Assembly: GCF_003351785.1 (NCBI RefSeq)
Contig: NZ_CP031230.1
Coordinates: forward strand, 62,001 to 126,000
From: Sporosarcina sp. PTS2304
GTDB taxonomy: Bacteria; Bacillota; Bacilli; Bacillales_A; Planococcaceae
DNA length: 64,000 bases
Reading direction: 5' to 3'
Shown one piece after another: positions 16,552 through 25,137 of the stretch. How positions within the stretch are numbered: position 1 is the stretch's first letter; the number at the start of each line of letters is the position of its first letter. A model generated the notes under the pieces. It did no database searches. It was not told the origin of the DNA and saw only the letters and a list, made by a program, of their open reading frames with translations. Made by a program: the position numbers and the translations under genes.

Positions 16552-18477
16552 ATGGCATTTACAGTGCCCGAAACGATTCGTTCCAGCGCTACTGCTGGTG
16601 AGAGGTTATTATTCCGCACGTTAAAAAACTATTTACCAGATGACTATATTGTCTATTACGAGCCTGAAATACGAGGCAAACGACCGGACTTTGTAATTAT
16701 AGGTCCTGATCTCGGTTTGATTGTACTTGAGGTAAAAGACTATACAAAAAACACACTATTCCAGCTTGATCGTGATGAATGGACATTGATCAATACAAAT
16801 GGTGAACAAGTCAAAACAAAGAGTCCGCATAAACAAGCGCGGGAAAATGCTTTTTTACTTGTAGATGCATTGAAAAAAGACAAAAATCTTATTCAATTGG
16901 AAGGTAAATATCAATATCAATTAAAATTTCCTTATGGATTTGGTACCGTATTTACGCGACTACACCAAATGGATTTTATCAATCACGGACTGTATAGTGT
17001 CATAGAGCCTCATCTTTCATTCACGCGGGATGAAATAGATCCTGACCATGAAGCATTTACAGAAGAAAATTTATTGGAGAAAATCGCAAACATGTTCATC
17101 GTTCCTTATCGAATGCGTGAACCACTCGGTCAAGAAGAGATAGACGCAATCCGATATCACTTGTTTCCAGAAGTTCGCATTAGTGCAGAATTTAAGCAAC
17201 CTTCTCCTTACCAAGATCAGTTACTACTGTCATTACACGATATTAAGACGATGGATTTGCATCAAGAGAATATGGCCAAACAAATAGGTGATAAAAATCG
17301 TTTAATACGTGGAGTAGCTGGTAGTGGAAAAACGTTGATTTTAGCGAGCCGCGCGAAGTTGCTTGCTCGTGAACATCCAGACTGGAAGATTTTAATACTC
17401 TGTTATAATATTTCTTTAGCGCAGAACATTGAACAAATGATAAGTCATATGATGAACGAGCCCGAATCCTTATTCGATTTTGATTTTACCAATGAAGGTC
17501 AACCACGCCAATCTGCTGATCATCTTATTAACGTGCGTAACTTCCATAGTTGGCTGCGTAATGACTTGCGGATATCAGAGGCGAATATTCCAGTGATGAT
17601 TGAAAAATTACAAAGTGGCGAAGCAATTTTACCGACATATGATGCGATTATGATTGACGAAGGACAAGATTTCGACGCAGATTGGTTCAAATTAGTAAGC
17701 CATTTACTGAATCCGGATACAAAATCATTGTTATTAGTGGAAGATCGGGCACAGTCTATTTACAAGCGGGGCCGTTCTTATTTGCAAGATACAGGTTTGG
17801 ATTTTCGCGGCCGCTCTAAAGTGTTAAGCATTAATTATAGAAATACAGCCCAGATCGTCTCGTTTGCGTGGAATTTTTATCAGCAATATTCTGTTTTGAA
17901 AAACAAAGTAGTGAGTAAAGAGTTTGAAGGGGATATTATTTCTCCGCAAAGCACACGTCGAAAAGGCTACGAACCTGCGATCATACGCACAAACAGCTTT
18001 GAACGCGAAGTAAAGTCCGTTGCCAAACAAATTGCCAAATTGCATCGAGAAAAGAACTTACCGTACTGTGAAATGCTGATTTTATATCGTGTCAAACGTG
18101 ACTCTACTATGGACTATATTTCTCACCTGAAAAGAGCATTAGAAGGGGAAGGGATTCCTTACTATTGGATTGCGGAAAATAGCGATTCTAAGCGTAATTA
18201 TAAAAAAGACCAAGAGACTGTAAAAATCAGCACAATTGAAAGTAGTAAAGGTCTAGATTTTCAAGCCGTTTTTATAGTCAATGCAAATAATATTCCATTC
18301 ACGTTAGTAGACGATGTTGAGCGTGAAGCATCGCTGTTATATATCGGTATGACACGGGCGAAAGAATACTTGTGGATTTCATATTCTGGACATTCTGATT
18401 TCACTGCATACTTTGACGGTATTTTAGAAGAACGGAACAAAGAGCAATCTCTATCTATCATAAAGCAAATAAAATAA
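16552..18477 (+). CDS. NERD-domain nuclease fused to superfamily-1 DNA helicase
   Basis: The start is ATG 16552, 6 bases after GGAGG; the in-frame GTG 16531 and ATG 16546 precede or touch that site. The 641-residue protein begins with a NERD (nuclease-related) domain, about residues 10-120, with GKRPDFVIIGPDLGLIVLEVKDY matching the D-(x)n-ExK nuclease pattern. A UvrD/Rep-like helicase core follows with Walker A GVAGSGKT (254-261), Walker B MIDEGQD (around 367-373), NYRN, and the late motifs SSKGLDFQAVF and LLYIGMTRAKEYLW. It probably unwinds and cuts DNA; the cellular process is unknown. It stands alone, next to a repeat array and an IS element. Confidence 0.82.
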   Translation: MAFTVPETIRSSATAGERLLFRTLKNYLPDDYIVYYEPEIRGKRPDFVIIGPDLGLIVLEVKDYTKNTLFQLDRDEWTLINTNGEQVKTKSPHKQARENAFLLVDALKKDKNLIQLEGKYQYQLKFPYGFGTVFTRLHQMDFINHGLYSVIEPHLSFTRDEIDPDHEAFTEENLLEKIANMFIVPYRMREPLGQEEIDAIRYHLFPEVRISAEFKQPSPYQDQLLLSLHDIKTMDLHQENMAKQIGDKNRLIRGVAGSGKTLILASRAKLLAREHPDWKILILCYNISLAQNIEQMISHMMNEPESLFDFDFTNEGQPRQSADHLINVRNFHSWLRNDLRISEANIPVMIEKLQSGEAILPTYDAIMIDEGQDFDADWFKLVSHLLNPDTKSLLLVEDRAQSIYKRGRSYLQDTGLDFRGRSKVLSINYRNTAQIVSFAWNFYQQYSVLKNKVVSKEFEGDIISPQSTRRKGYEPAIIRTNSFEREVKSVAKQIAKLHREKNLPYCEMLILYRVKRDSTMDYISHLKRALEGEGIPYYWIAENSDSKRNYKKDQETVKISTIESSKGLDFQAVFIVNANNIPFTLVDDVEREASLLYIGMTRAKEYLWISYSGHSDFTAYFDGILEERNKEQSLSIIKQIK

Positions 18478-18587
18478 TAGTAGATACTAGGCCACAACTA
18501 AAATAAAGTTCATTTCCTTTCGCTCTAATACATTTCGAAAATCTCAAAAGTAGTTACTAACAGAGCAATACGAAAAAGCGTAGTCGC
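18478..18587. other. Intergenic stretch before the repeat array
   Basis: No gene, hairpin terminator or RNA is recognisable between the helicase stop and the first GCTCATA box. Confidence 0.5.
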
Positions 18588-18734
18588 GCTCATAAAATGT
18601 TCGAATCCGCTCATAGCGAGTGTGCCTGCGCTCATAGAATGTTCGGATCCGCTCATAGCGAGTGTGTCTGCGCTCATAGAATGTTCGGATCCGCTCATAG
18701 CGAGTGTGTCTGCGCTCATAGAATGTTCGGATCC
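18588..18734. repeat. GCTCATA phased 21-bp array, left arm (7 boxes)
   Basis: GCTCATA occurs at 18588, 18609, 18630, 18651, 18672, 18693 and 18714, always 21 bases apart. Spacers alternate between GCGAGTGTGTCTGC and GAATGTTCGGATCC types, so the higher-order unit is 42 bp. The arm ends in TTCGGATCC (18726-18734), which is the left target duplication of the IS256-type insertion. Confidence 0.92.
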
Positions 18735-18804
18735 AGTCAAGTCCTTGATCTTGTGTAAATTACTTATCCCCTATTGAATGTCACTTCACGGATAGTTCGA
18801 TTTG

Positions 18805-18846
18805 CTGTTCCCGCAGGGAGGGGGTACCCCCTCCCTGCGGGAACAG
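18805..18846 (+). terminator. Perfect 42-bp palindrome inside the IS, terminator for plus-strand read-in
   Basis: The two 21-base arms are exactly complementary (beginning CTGTTCCCGCAGGGAGG). They are followed on the plus strand by TTTTGTTTTG and on the minus strand by no T run. It therefore stops transcripts entering from the helicase side, before they run antisense through the transposase. Confidence 0.75.
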
Positions 18847-18858
18847 TTTTGTTTTGAC

Positions 18859-20025
18859 TTACCGTAGCGGGCTGCCTTTTTGTAGACGTTCATCCGCCTC
18901 CATCAGCACAGCACCGATCAGTCGAAAGGCAGACTGCTCATTTGGAAAAATGCGGATGACTTGTTCTCTTCTTCGCACTTCTTGATTTAAGCGTTCTAGG
19001 TGATTGGTAGAACTTGTATAGCGATGATAACGAGAAGGCTCATTTAAGAACTGCGTGGCCTCATCATAGCCTCCCTCAAGAATATCTAACGCTTTTTGAA
19101 CACGTGGCTCTTTCGCATACTTCTCTACCAGCCGTTCTTTCGCTTCCCGAGCTCCTTCAAGATCAGCGCTCATAAAAATAGTGCGCACGTCCGCCATAAA
19201 GGATTTGGCCATTTTTTTCGGTAATGCTTTTAGTAGATTCCGCTTGAAATGGACAGTACATCGTTGCCAAGAAGTCCCGACAAACTCCTGGCTAATCGCC
19301 TTCTTGAGCCCCTCATGTGCATCCGAGATGACAAGGTCAGGAGATTGGAGTCCACGTCGCTTTAGACTCTGGAGGAACGACTGCCAAGCTTCGAAACTCT
19401 CTGCTTGATCAATTTTCAGCCCCACCACTTCCCGGCGGTTGTCCGTGCTGATCGCCGTCGCGATATAAACTGCTTTGGAAACCACTTTTCGATTCTCACG
19501 GACTTTGATATACATGGCGTCCACATGCAAGTAACGATACGTCGTCACATTCAAAGGACGGCTGGCCCATTGGTTGACGATCGGATCGAGCTGGGCAGTC
19601 AGTGAAGATACGAAAGATTTAGAAACCGTTTCTCCGCATAATGTCTCGATAACATTCGTCACTTTCCTTGTGGAAACGCCACTGACCACCATCTCTAGCA
19701 TGGAAAGCATAAACGCCTGGTCCACCCGTGCATATTTTTCAAAAACCGATGTCGAAAAACCACCTTCTCGTGTACGCGGAACTTTTAATTTCACGCGCCC
19801 GATAGTGATCATCAGTTCTCGTTCATAGTAGCCGTTGCGATAGTCACGTCGCTCAGCTACTCGTTCATATTTGGCCGTTTCCAAATACTCATCTCTTTCT
19901 TTTTCCATATACTCATTTAATATGAGAACGACAGCAGATTTCAGCACGTTGTCCAGATTAGAAGTCATCACCGCTTCTTTTAGTTCTTCCTCGTTTATGT
20001 TAAGATAATCAAATAGGGTCATCAT
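18859..20025 (-). CDS. IS256-family transposase
   Basis: The start is ATG 20025 (or 20022) behind GAGGAGG; the preceding in-frame TTG is nearer the site. The 388-residue protein carries the mutator-type DDE triad: Asp in YLHVDAMYIKV, Asp in VISDAHEGLKKAI, Glu in NHLERLNQEVRRRE. It also has the WQRCTVHFKRNLL block typical of IS256. It is full length for the family and appears intact, so the element may be active. Confidence 0.95.
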   Translation of the reverse strand: MMTLFDYLNINEEELKEAVMTSNLDNVLKSAVVLILNEYMEKERDEYLETAKYERVAERRDYRNGYYERELMITIGRVKLKVPRTREGGFSTSVFEKYARVDQAFMLSMLEMVVSGVSTRKVTNVIETLCGETVSKSFVSSLTAQLDPIVNQWASRPLNVTTYRYLHVDAMYIKVRENRKVVSKAVYIATAISTDNRREVVGLKIDQAESFEAWQSFLQSLKRRGLQSPDLVISDAHEGLKKAISQEFVGTSWQRCTVHFKRNLLKALPKKMAKSFMADVRTIFMSADLEGAREAKERLVEKYAKEPRVQKALDILEGGYDEATQFLNEPSRYHRYTSSTNHLERLNQEVRRREQVIRIFPNEQSAFRLIGAVLMEADERLQKGSPLR

Positions 20026-20119
20026 CAATTCCTCCTCAATGTGATCGTGGTTGTGAACATTGTAACATAGGGAATTGATGTGGCTCTTTTTCTATTTACA
20101 CAATTATATGGACTTTATC

Positions 20120-20492
20120 TTCGGATCCGCTCATAGCGAGTGTGTCTGCGCTCATAGAATGTTCGGATCCGCTCATAGCGAGTGTGTCTGCGCTCATAGA
20201 ATGTTCGGATCCGCTCATAGCGAGTGTGTCTGCGCTCATAAAACGTTCGAATCCGCTCATAGCGAGTGTGTCTGCGCTCATAAAACGTTCGAATCCGCTC
20301 ATAGCGAGTGTGCCTGCGCTCATAGAATGTTCGAATCCGCTCATAGCGAGTGTGCCTGCGCTCATAAAATGTTCGAATCCGCTCATAGCGAGTGTGCCTG
20401 CGCTCATAAAATGTTCGAATCCGCTCATAGCGAGTGTGTCTGCGCTCATAGAAATGCCACGTTCGCTCATAGAATTTCCACTCCCGCTCATC
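20120..20492. repeat. GCTCATA phased 21-bp array, right arm (18 boxes)
   Basis: After the right target duplication (20120-20128), GCTCATA boxes start at 20129 and recur every 21 bases up to 20486, where the last reads GCTCATC. The outermost three spacers diverge in sequence (GAAATGCCACGTTC, GAATTTCCACTCCC) but keep the length of 14. The 42-bp double unit repeats about eight times. Because 21 is a multiple of three, long open frames appear in several registers; I do not regard them as genes. Confidence 0.92.
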
Positions 20493-20670
20493 GCAGTTAA
20501 GTTCCCCCTGTTTTATAGGTCAGTAAATAATGTCAAATGATCGATTTTGCTATCTTAACAAATCTTCCGTAATGCCGATAAAAAGTAGAGAAGACCTATT
20601 TTTAAAAAGTATTAAAGGGCTTTTTACAGAAGTATTTGGAACAAAAAATAAAGCAGGGGAGAATGAGCAG
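20493..20670 (+). other. Leader region of the surface-protein cluster
   Basis: This region lies between the array and the first surface-protein start. An in-frame extension reaches back to ATG 20530, but its 47 residues precede a normal signal peptide and lack a ribosome binding site, so it is read as untranslated leader. No clear promoter pair is seen. Confidence 0.4.
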
Positions 20671-22650
20671 ATGAAACAACTATGTAAGATTGCGCTGGCA
20701 TTCGTGTTGACGGTCAGTATGCTTAGTGTTGGATTAAAGGCGGATGCTGCAACGGCGATAGGAACACCAGTTGAGAAAAAGCCGTATGAGTATGAATTTA
20801 AAGAAACAGCAGCTCTATACAATGGATTTACAGGTGCGAAAAATGTTGTTATAACATTTGATAAAAACATCCGCACTATTACAAAAGAGGATGTATACGT
20901 TGTTCAACAAGTGGCTGGGACTGACATCGAAGTGCCTATTATAGATACAGTTTCACCTGTAGGCAAAGTGTTAACGATTACTTTTAAAAACTTGGAGCTT
21001 ATTGATCATAAGAAAAGTGACGACTTTAAACTAATTATTAAAAAGGGAAAGTTGTATTTTGATCAACTGACAAATTATGAATTGCCGTTTAAATTTTATG
21101 ATTTACTACCAGGATTTGAGTCTGTATTCGTCAATAGTAACAATGCCAAACTAATTAATGAGAAAATCTTTATGCATAACGAGCCGCGTGAAGTAATTAT
21201 TCAAGTTCCGCCAATCTACATGACGAAAATTGAAACGATTCACCGCTATAAAGGTGTCGTAGATCCATCAAATAACGCGCCAAACCTGTCGAATATTGAC
21301 GTCATTGCAGATTCACGTGCTGCGCGTCTTAAAGTAAAGCTAGGCACCAGCGCGCAACACGAGAGAGATTTAAATCGTTCGGTTACTGGGGTAAACGGTT
21401 TCTCAATGGGGCAGGCAGGTATCACAGAACTGTCCTGTGTAGAAAATGATCCTAAAACAGAAACGTGCAAAGAATATAAGCAAAGTGATGATTTCGAGTT
21501 AACTGCTTATAGTGAACATGGTCGTAAGCTTGAAACGAAGAATTTCAAAATGAGAGTGAATGATCGGGAAAAAGATTTCAAAATTAATGATTACGTAACA
21601 GCGGATTTAAAATTTTTCGGAAAGCCTGTTAATTTATACGAAATTTTAGCATCGCCAGATTTATTGGACAAGATTGTAAGAGAAGTGGACGTTAGGGCAT
21701 TAAATGACTTAGCTGTTGTGTACTCAGTAGGTAATAGTATTGAGGTTAAAAATTTGGAACAGCTTCAATTAGCATTGGCAAATGAACAATTTAAAACTAT
21801 TAATGTATCAGGTACTATTAATGTGAACAGCCTGCCAGACGATACGCTTATCATTGATCGGAATGTAACTATTAAAGGCGGGAAAATTGAGGGTCATCTG
21901 AAGTTAGGAAATGGAACTGCCAATAAAATGATTCGACTGGATGACATGACAATTGACGGTGATGTAACGATTGATGTAGGTGCTGAGGGTACGGCTATTG
22001 TAAGTACTTCGACAGTTTTAGGCGCTACTACTATTGTAAGTGGTGGAGAAAAGTCAGTTCATTTTAATAACTTCAAGTCTGATGGCGGAATTGATATTTC
22101 TAACAACAGTCCGCTGCGTATTGTTACTTCAAATTCAGACCCGTTAATCTTTAGGTACAATGCAAAAGCTCCCGTACAATTAGAAGTAATCAGCGGGAAA
22201 GTGGATTTGAGTTTAAGTCCGGGTAATGAGCTAAAAGAAAGTAATGCATTTACTGTGTTGGCTAACAAAGAAGAAGACGTGGCGACTACACCGGATTTGA
22301 CGGCAAGTAACCACTTTATTCTGAATGAAAAAGTGTTGGACGAAGATGATAAGACTACTGCGACGTCAGTGCTAGTTGTGGCAGGAAATCTCCAACTCCC
22401 TGCTGCTGGTATGGAATTTGACGTTACGATGATCAATAGTCGTATAAGTGAAGATGAACCTGCTAAAGGGAAATTGACGGATTGGAAAATAGTAAATACT
22501 CCAGAAGGTTGGACGGTCGACAAGGATAATTTATCTGGGAAATTTAGTATTACGGGTGCAGTGCAATCTAGTATAGGCAGTATTATATTAGAAGCAAAAG
22601 ATGACGAAGGTAAATCGTATACGATGGAATTAAAAGTAGAAATAATCTAA
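20671..22650 (+). CDS. Secreted surface protein with Ig-like and beta-solenoid regions
   Basis: The start is ATG 20671, 9 bases after AGGGGAG, which puts a standard signal peptide (MKQLCKIALAFVLTVSML, ending near ADAA) at the N-terminus of a 659-residue protein. Residues about 45-150 look like a Big_5-type Ig-like domain (KNVVITFDKNIRTITKEDVYVV). A region with few recognisable features follows. Then comes a beta-solenoid (VTIKGGKIEGHLKLGNG, MTIDGDVTIDVGAEGTAIV), and a final Ig-like domain. No enzyme motif, LPXTG or S-layer homology domain is seen. It heads the plus-strand half of the surface-protein cluster. Function unknown; a structural matrix role is inferred. Confidence 0.75.
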   Translation: MKQLCKIALAFVLTVSMLSVGLKADAATAIGTPVEKKPYEYEFKETAALYNGFTGAKNVVITFDKNIRTITKEDVYVVQQVAGTDIEVPIIDTVSPVGKVLTITFKNLELIDHKKSDDFKLIIKKGKLYFDQLTNYELPFKFYDLLPGFESVFVNSNNAKLINEKIFMHNEPREVIIQVPPIYMTKIETIHRYKGVVDPSNNAPNLSNIDVIADSRAARLKVKLGTSAQHERDLNRSVTGVNGFSMGQAGITELSCVENDPKTETCKEYKQSDDFELTAYSEHGRKLETKNFKMRVNDREKDFKINDYVTADLKFFGKPVNLYEILASPDLLDKIVREVDVRALNDLAVVYSVGNSIEVKNLEQLQLALANEQFKTINVSGTINVNSLPDDTLIIDRNVTIKGGKIEGHLKLGNGTANKMIRLDDMTIDGDVTIDVGAEGTAIVSTSTVLGATTIVSGGEKSVHFNNFKSDGGIDISNNSPLRIVTSNSDPLIFRYNAKAPVQLEVISGKVDLSLSPGNELKESNAFTVLANKEEDVATTPDLTASNHFILNEKVLDEDDKTTATSVLVVAGNLQLPAAGMEFDVTMINSRISEDEPAKGKLTDWKIVNTPEGWTVDKDNLSGKFSITGAVQSSIGSIILEAKDDEGKSYTMELKVEII

Positions 22651-22686
22651 TTTGTGTACTAGACACTAAGTAAAAAAGGAGTTGAG

Positions 22687-25089
22687 TTGAGTTTGTTCAC
22701 TCAATTTACTAAGAAATATCTTGTATTATGTCTACTATTTGCTTCCTTTTTGATTTCCTTTGGAGATTCTGCAGAAGCCTATGGAATTGCAAATCATAAA
22801 AACGTGGTGGATGCAGGGAAAAGTCATTTAGTAGTATTAAAGGAAGATGGAAGTGTTTGGGGTTGGGGGGATCGCACCTATGGTCAACTAGGTGCAGGTC
22901 CTGCTACACCACCTGGCACCGCTTTGCCGATTCAGATGACCGGTGGAAATCGATTATCAGATATTATCGCAATCTCAGCAGGTGGAAACTTTACGGTTGC
23001 ACTTGACGTGAACGGAAAAGTCTGGAGTTGGGGGTTAAATGACTATGGTCAATTAGGTCGATTACCTGTTGGAGGTTTTTCTAGTAATCCAGATATTATC
23101 GAACCTGGAGGGATGGTCGATATTTCAGCAGGTGAAAGTCATGTGTTGGCTGTTGACGGTTCCGGTAATATCTGGGCTTGGGGATATAATGCGTATGGCC
23201 AGCTAGGAAGAACAACACTGGGTTCTAGGTTCTCAGAAACTCCGGTACAAGTAGCCGGATTAGATAACGTCGCAACCGTAGTGGCCGGAAAAGATCATTC
23301 CATTGCGTTGAAAAAAGACGGTACAGTGTGGGCTTGGGGACGCAATACGTATGGTCAGCTAGGTTTAGGTCAGACAACGGACTACAATGATGAACCTAGA
23401 CCGATCCCTGGATTAAGCGGAATTATCGAAATTGCGGCTGGTGACAATCATTCATTAGCTCTGAAACAAGACCGCACATCATTACTTGCTTGGGGTCGTA
23501 ACTTTTATGGTCAACTTGGAGACGGCGGCTATGAAAATAAGCTTGATCCGTTTGAAGTGAAAGGTGTAAGTAATATTCGTTCGATCGCAACAGGAGATAA
23601 TCATACAATTATTGTCAAAGATGACGGAACCGTTTGGCAATGGGGACGTAACGCGTCAGGGATTCAAACATCACAAACCGCACCTATTCAAATTAAAGGA
23701 ATGACAGATGCCATTGCTATCGGTGGCGGAGGTTATTTGGATAGCTATACACTCGCGGTCAAACAAGACGGCACGGTTTGGCAATGGGATAGACTGTCGT
23801 CAGACACAACGACCAAGCTACCGATCTTCAAACAGGTATCAGGTATTGACGGTGTTATGAAACTAGATGAATATCCATTTGTTCAAGGTGGACAAGTAAA
23901 GTTCCGTTTCATCGGTGATTCAGATACGGTGGATGTTAAACTAAACGGTAGCTTTAACGAAAATGTAGACTTACAGATGGAACGAATTAGCGGTACGGTT
24001 TGGGAATTGCAAGTCGAACTCCAGCCGGGACAGTATGAGTATGGTTTCCGAGTGAATGGAGAGTGGACGGTTGATCCACTGAATCGAGACAAAACTATTG
24101 ATGACTTTGGACGAACATTCAGTGTGCTAAAGGTAGCTCCATATGCGACGGTGGGTCCTATTATTGATAATAAAGAAGTTACGTTCACATACAGTAGTTT
24201 CGATTATCATGATCTACTTGAATTGGATGCCAAGTCAAAATCTGTTTCTGTTATGGGGAACTTTGGTGATAACTATCACTGGATTGAGATTCCGATGGTG
24301 AAGCAACCGAATAATACATGGAAAGTATCTAGAACATTAAAGCCTAGGGACTATTATTATTCCTTTGTTGTACGTGATGCAAAGAGTGGAGCAGTAGCTG
24401 AAAAGCGTAACGATCCCTTGAATCCAAGCTTGCAGACAGATTCGTTAACAGGGATTTCTCGCAATACATTTATCGTGACGGAAAATGTACTGACGAAAAT
24501 TCCGGTAGCCGCAATAGCGTTAAGCAAAGGTCCCGAAATGGATTTAGTAGTAGGAGAACAATCGACTTTAGTCGCTAGAATCAGTCCATCAAACGCGACC
24601 AATCAAAATGTCAATTGGTACTCTAGCAAACCAACGATAGTGAGTGTGGAAGGCGGTAAGCTCACTGCGCACTCAGCAGGAACGGCTACTATTGTCGCTA
24701 CGAGTGTAGATGGGGGAAAGGTTGCGACTGTTACGGTAACAGTTGAAAAGCAAGAAGGAGCAGTTTCTTATCCGCGCGTTGGTTTTAAAACAGAAGATGA
24801 ACGTTTTAATGTCGAGCCAACAAAAGTTTGGAAAATCCGATTTAATCAAAAGTTAGATAGTAAGACATTTAATTCTGACAGTGTCTATGTACTAAATGAA
24901 TCGGGAGTGTCTATGCCGCTTGGTTATCAAGTGTCGGCAGATGGGGAAACTATGGAGATTCGTCTGCAAAGTGGCTATCAGTACAAAAAAGGTGCTAATT
25001 ACTATTTGTTTATAGAAGATAAAGTAAAGGCGTTAGATGGTCGAAAGTTAAGCAAACCCGTACAAATGAAATTCCAAATTAAATTATGA
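22687..25089 (+). CDS. Secreted RCC1-repeat protein with CBM48-like, BIG2 and Big_5 modules
   Basis: TTG start at 22687, behind AAGGAG. After a signal peptide (to about SAEA), residues 35-390 form a seven-bladed RCC1-type propeller. Each blade carries the repeat W-x-WG-x-n-x-YGQLG, for example WGWGDRTYGQLGAG and WAWGRNTYGQLGLG. Two E-set domains resembling CBM48 follow (QYEYGFRVNGEWTVDPLNRD and SVMGNFGDNY...YYYSFVVRD). Next is a BIG2 domain (SPSNATNQNVNWYSSKPTIVSV), and last a Big_5-type Ig-like module ending FQIKL. RCC1 propellers are binding scaffolds; bacterial secreted forms are poorly known. Carbohydrate binding through the CBM48-like pair is possible but unproven. Confidence 0.82.
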   Translation: MSLFTQFTKKYLVLCLLFASFLISFGDSAEAYGIANHKNVVDAGKSHLVVLKEDGSVWGWGDRTYGQLGAGPATPPGTALPIQMTGGNRLSDIIAISAGGNFTVALDVNGKVWSWGLNDYGQLGRLPVGGFSSNPDIIEPGGMVDISAGESHVLAVDGSGNIWAWGYNAYGQLGRTTLGSRFSETPVQVAGLDNVATVVAGKDHSIALKKDGTVWAWGRNTYGQLGLGQTTDYNDEPRPIPGLSGIIEIAAGDNHSLALKQDRTSLLAWGRNFYGQLGDGGYENKLDPFEVKGVSNIRSIATGDNHTIIVKDDGTVWQWGRNASGIQTSQTAPIQIKGMTDAIAIGGGGYLDSYTLAVKQDGTVWQWDRLSSDTTTKLPIFKQVSGIDGVMKLDEYPFVQGGQVKFRFIGDSDTVDVKLNGSFNENVDLQMERISGTVWELQVELQPGQYEYGFRVNGEWTVDPLNRDKTIDDFGRTFSVLKVAPYATVGPIIDNKEVTFTYSSFDYHDLLELDAKSKSVSVMGNFGDNYHWIEIPMVKQPNNTWKVSRTLKPRDYYYSFVVRDAKSGAVAEKRNDPLNPSLQTDSLTGISRNTFIVTENVLTKIPVAAIALSKGPEMDLVVGEQSTLVARISPSNATNQNVNWYSSKPTIVSVEGGKLTAHSAGTATIVATSVDGGKVATVTVTVEKQEGAVSYPRVGFKTEDERFNVEPTKVWKIRFNQKLDSKTFNSDSVYVLNESGVSMPLGYQVSADGETMEIRLQSGYQYKKGANYYLFIEDKVKALDGRKLSKPVQMKFQIKL

Positions 25090-25097
25090 GTAATTTG

Positions 25098-25135
25098 AAA
25101 AGAGCCGCTTCCCATATAGGGAGCGACTCTTTTTT
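25098..25135. terminator. Bidirectional terminator between convergent surface-protein genes
   Basis: AAAAGAGCCGCTTCCC and GGGAGCGACTCTTTTTT form an imperfect stem with A and T tails on both sides. Confidence 0.8.
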
Positions 25136-25137
25136 CG

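Larger units (their letters stand above)
18735..20119 (-). mobile_element. IS256-family insertion sequence
   Basis: The element is 1385 bp with one transposase gene. The right end, read inward, is GATAAAGTCC then TGTGTAAAT after 7 bases, the classic IS256 terminal repeat. The left end, AGTCAAGTCC then TGTGTAAAT, matches except in the outermost bases. It is flanked by the 9-bp direct repeat TTCGGATCC (18726-18734 and 20120-20128). Removing the element and one copy joins the two array arms in perfect 21-bp register, which proves insertion into the array. Confidence 0.93.

Noticed and set aside
18525..18740. Open frame of Met-Ser heptads on the minus strand in the left array arm
   Set aside because: It arises because the 21-bp period is a multiple of three; no ribosome binding site, and the same sequence is open in other frames.
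18588..20492. CRISPR array
   Set aside because: Repeat box is only 7 bases, spacers are 14 bases and themselves repeated, and no cas gene is near.
20075..20540. Three overlapping open frames (131-141 codons) across the right array arm
   Set aside because: These are register copies of the same 21/42-bp repeat, on both strands, without start signals; they are not genes.
20530..20670. Upstream extension of the first surface protein by 47 residues
   Set aside because: It would bury a normal signal peptide; the ATG at 20671 has its own ribosome binding site.
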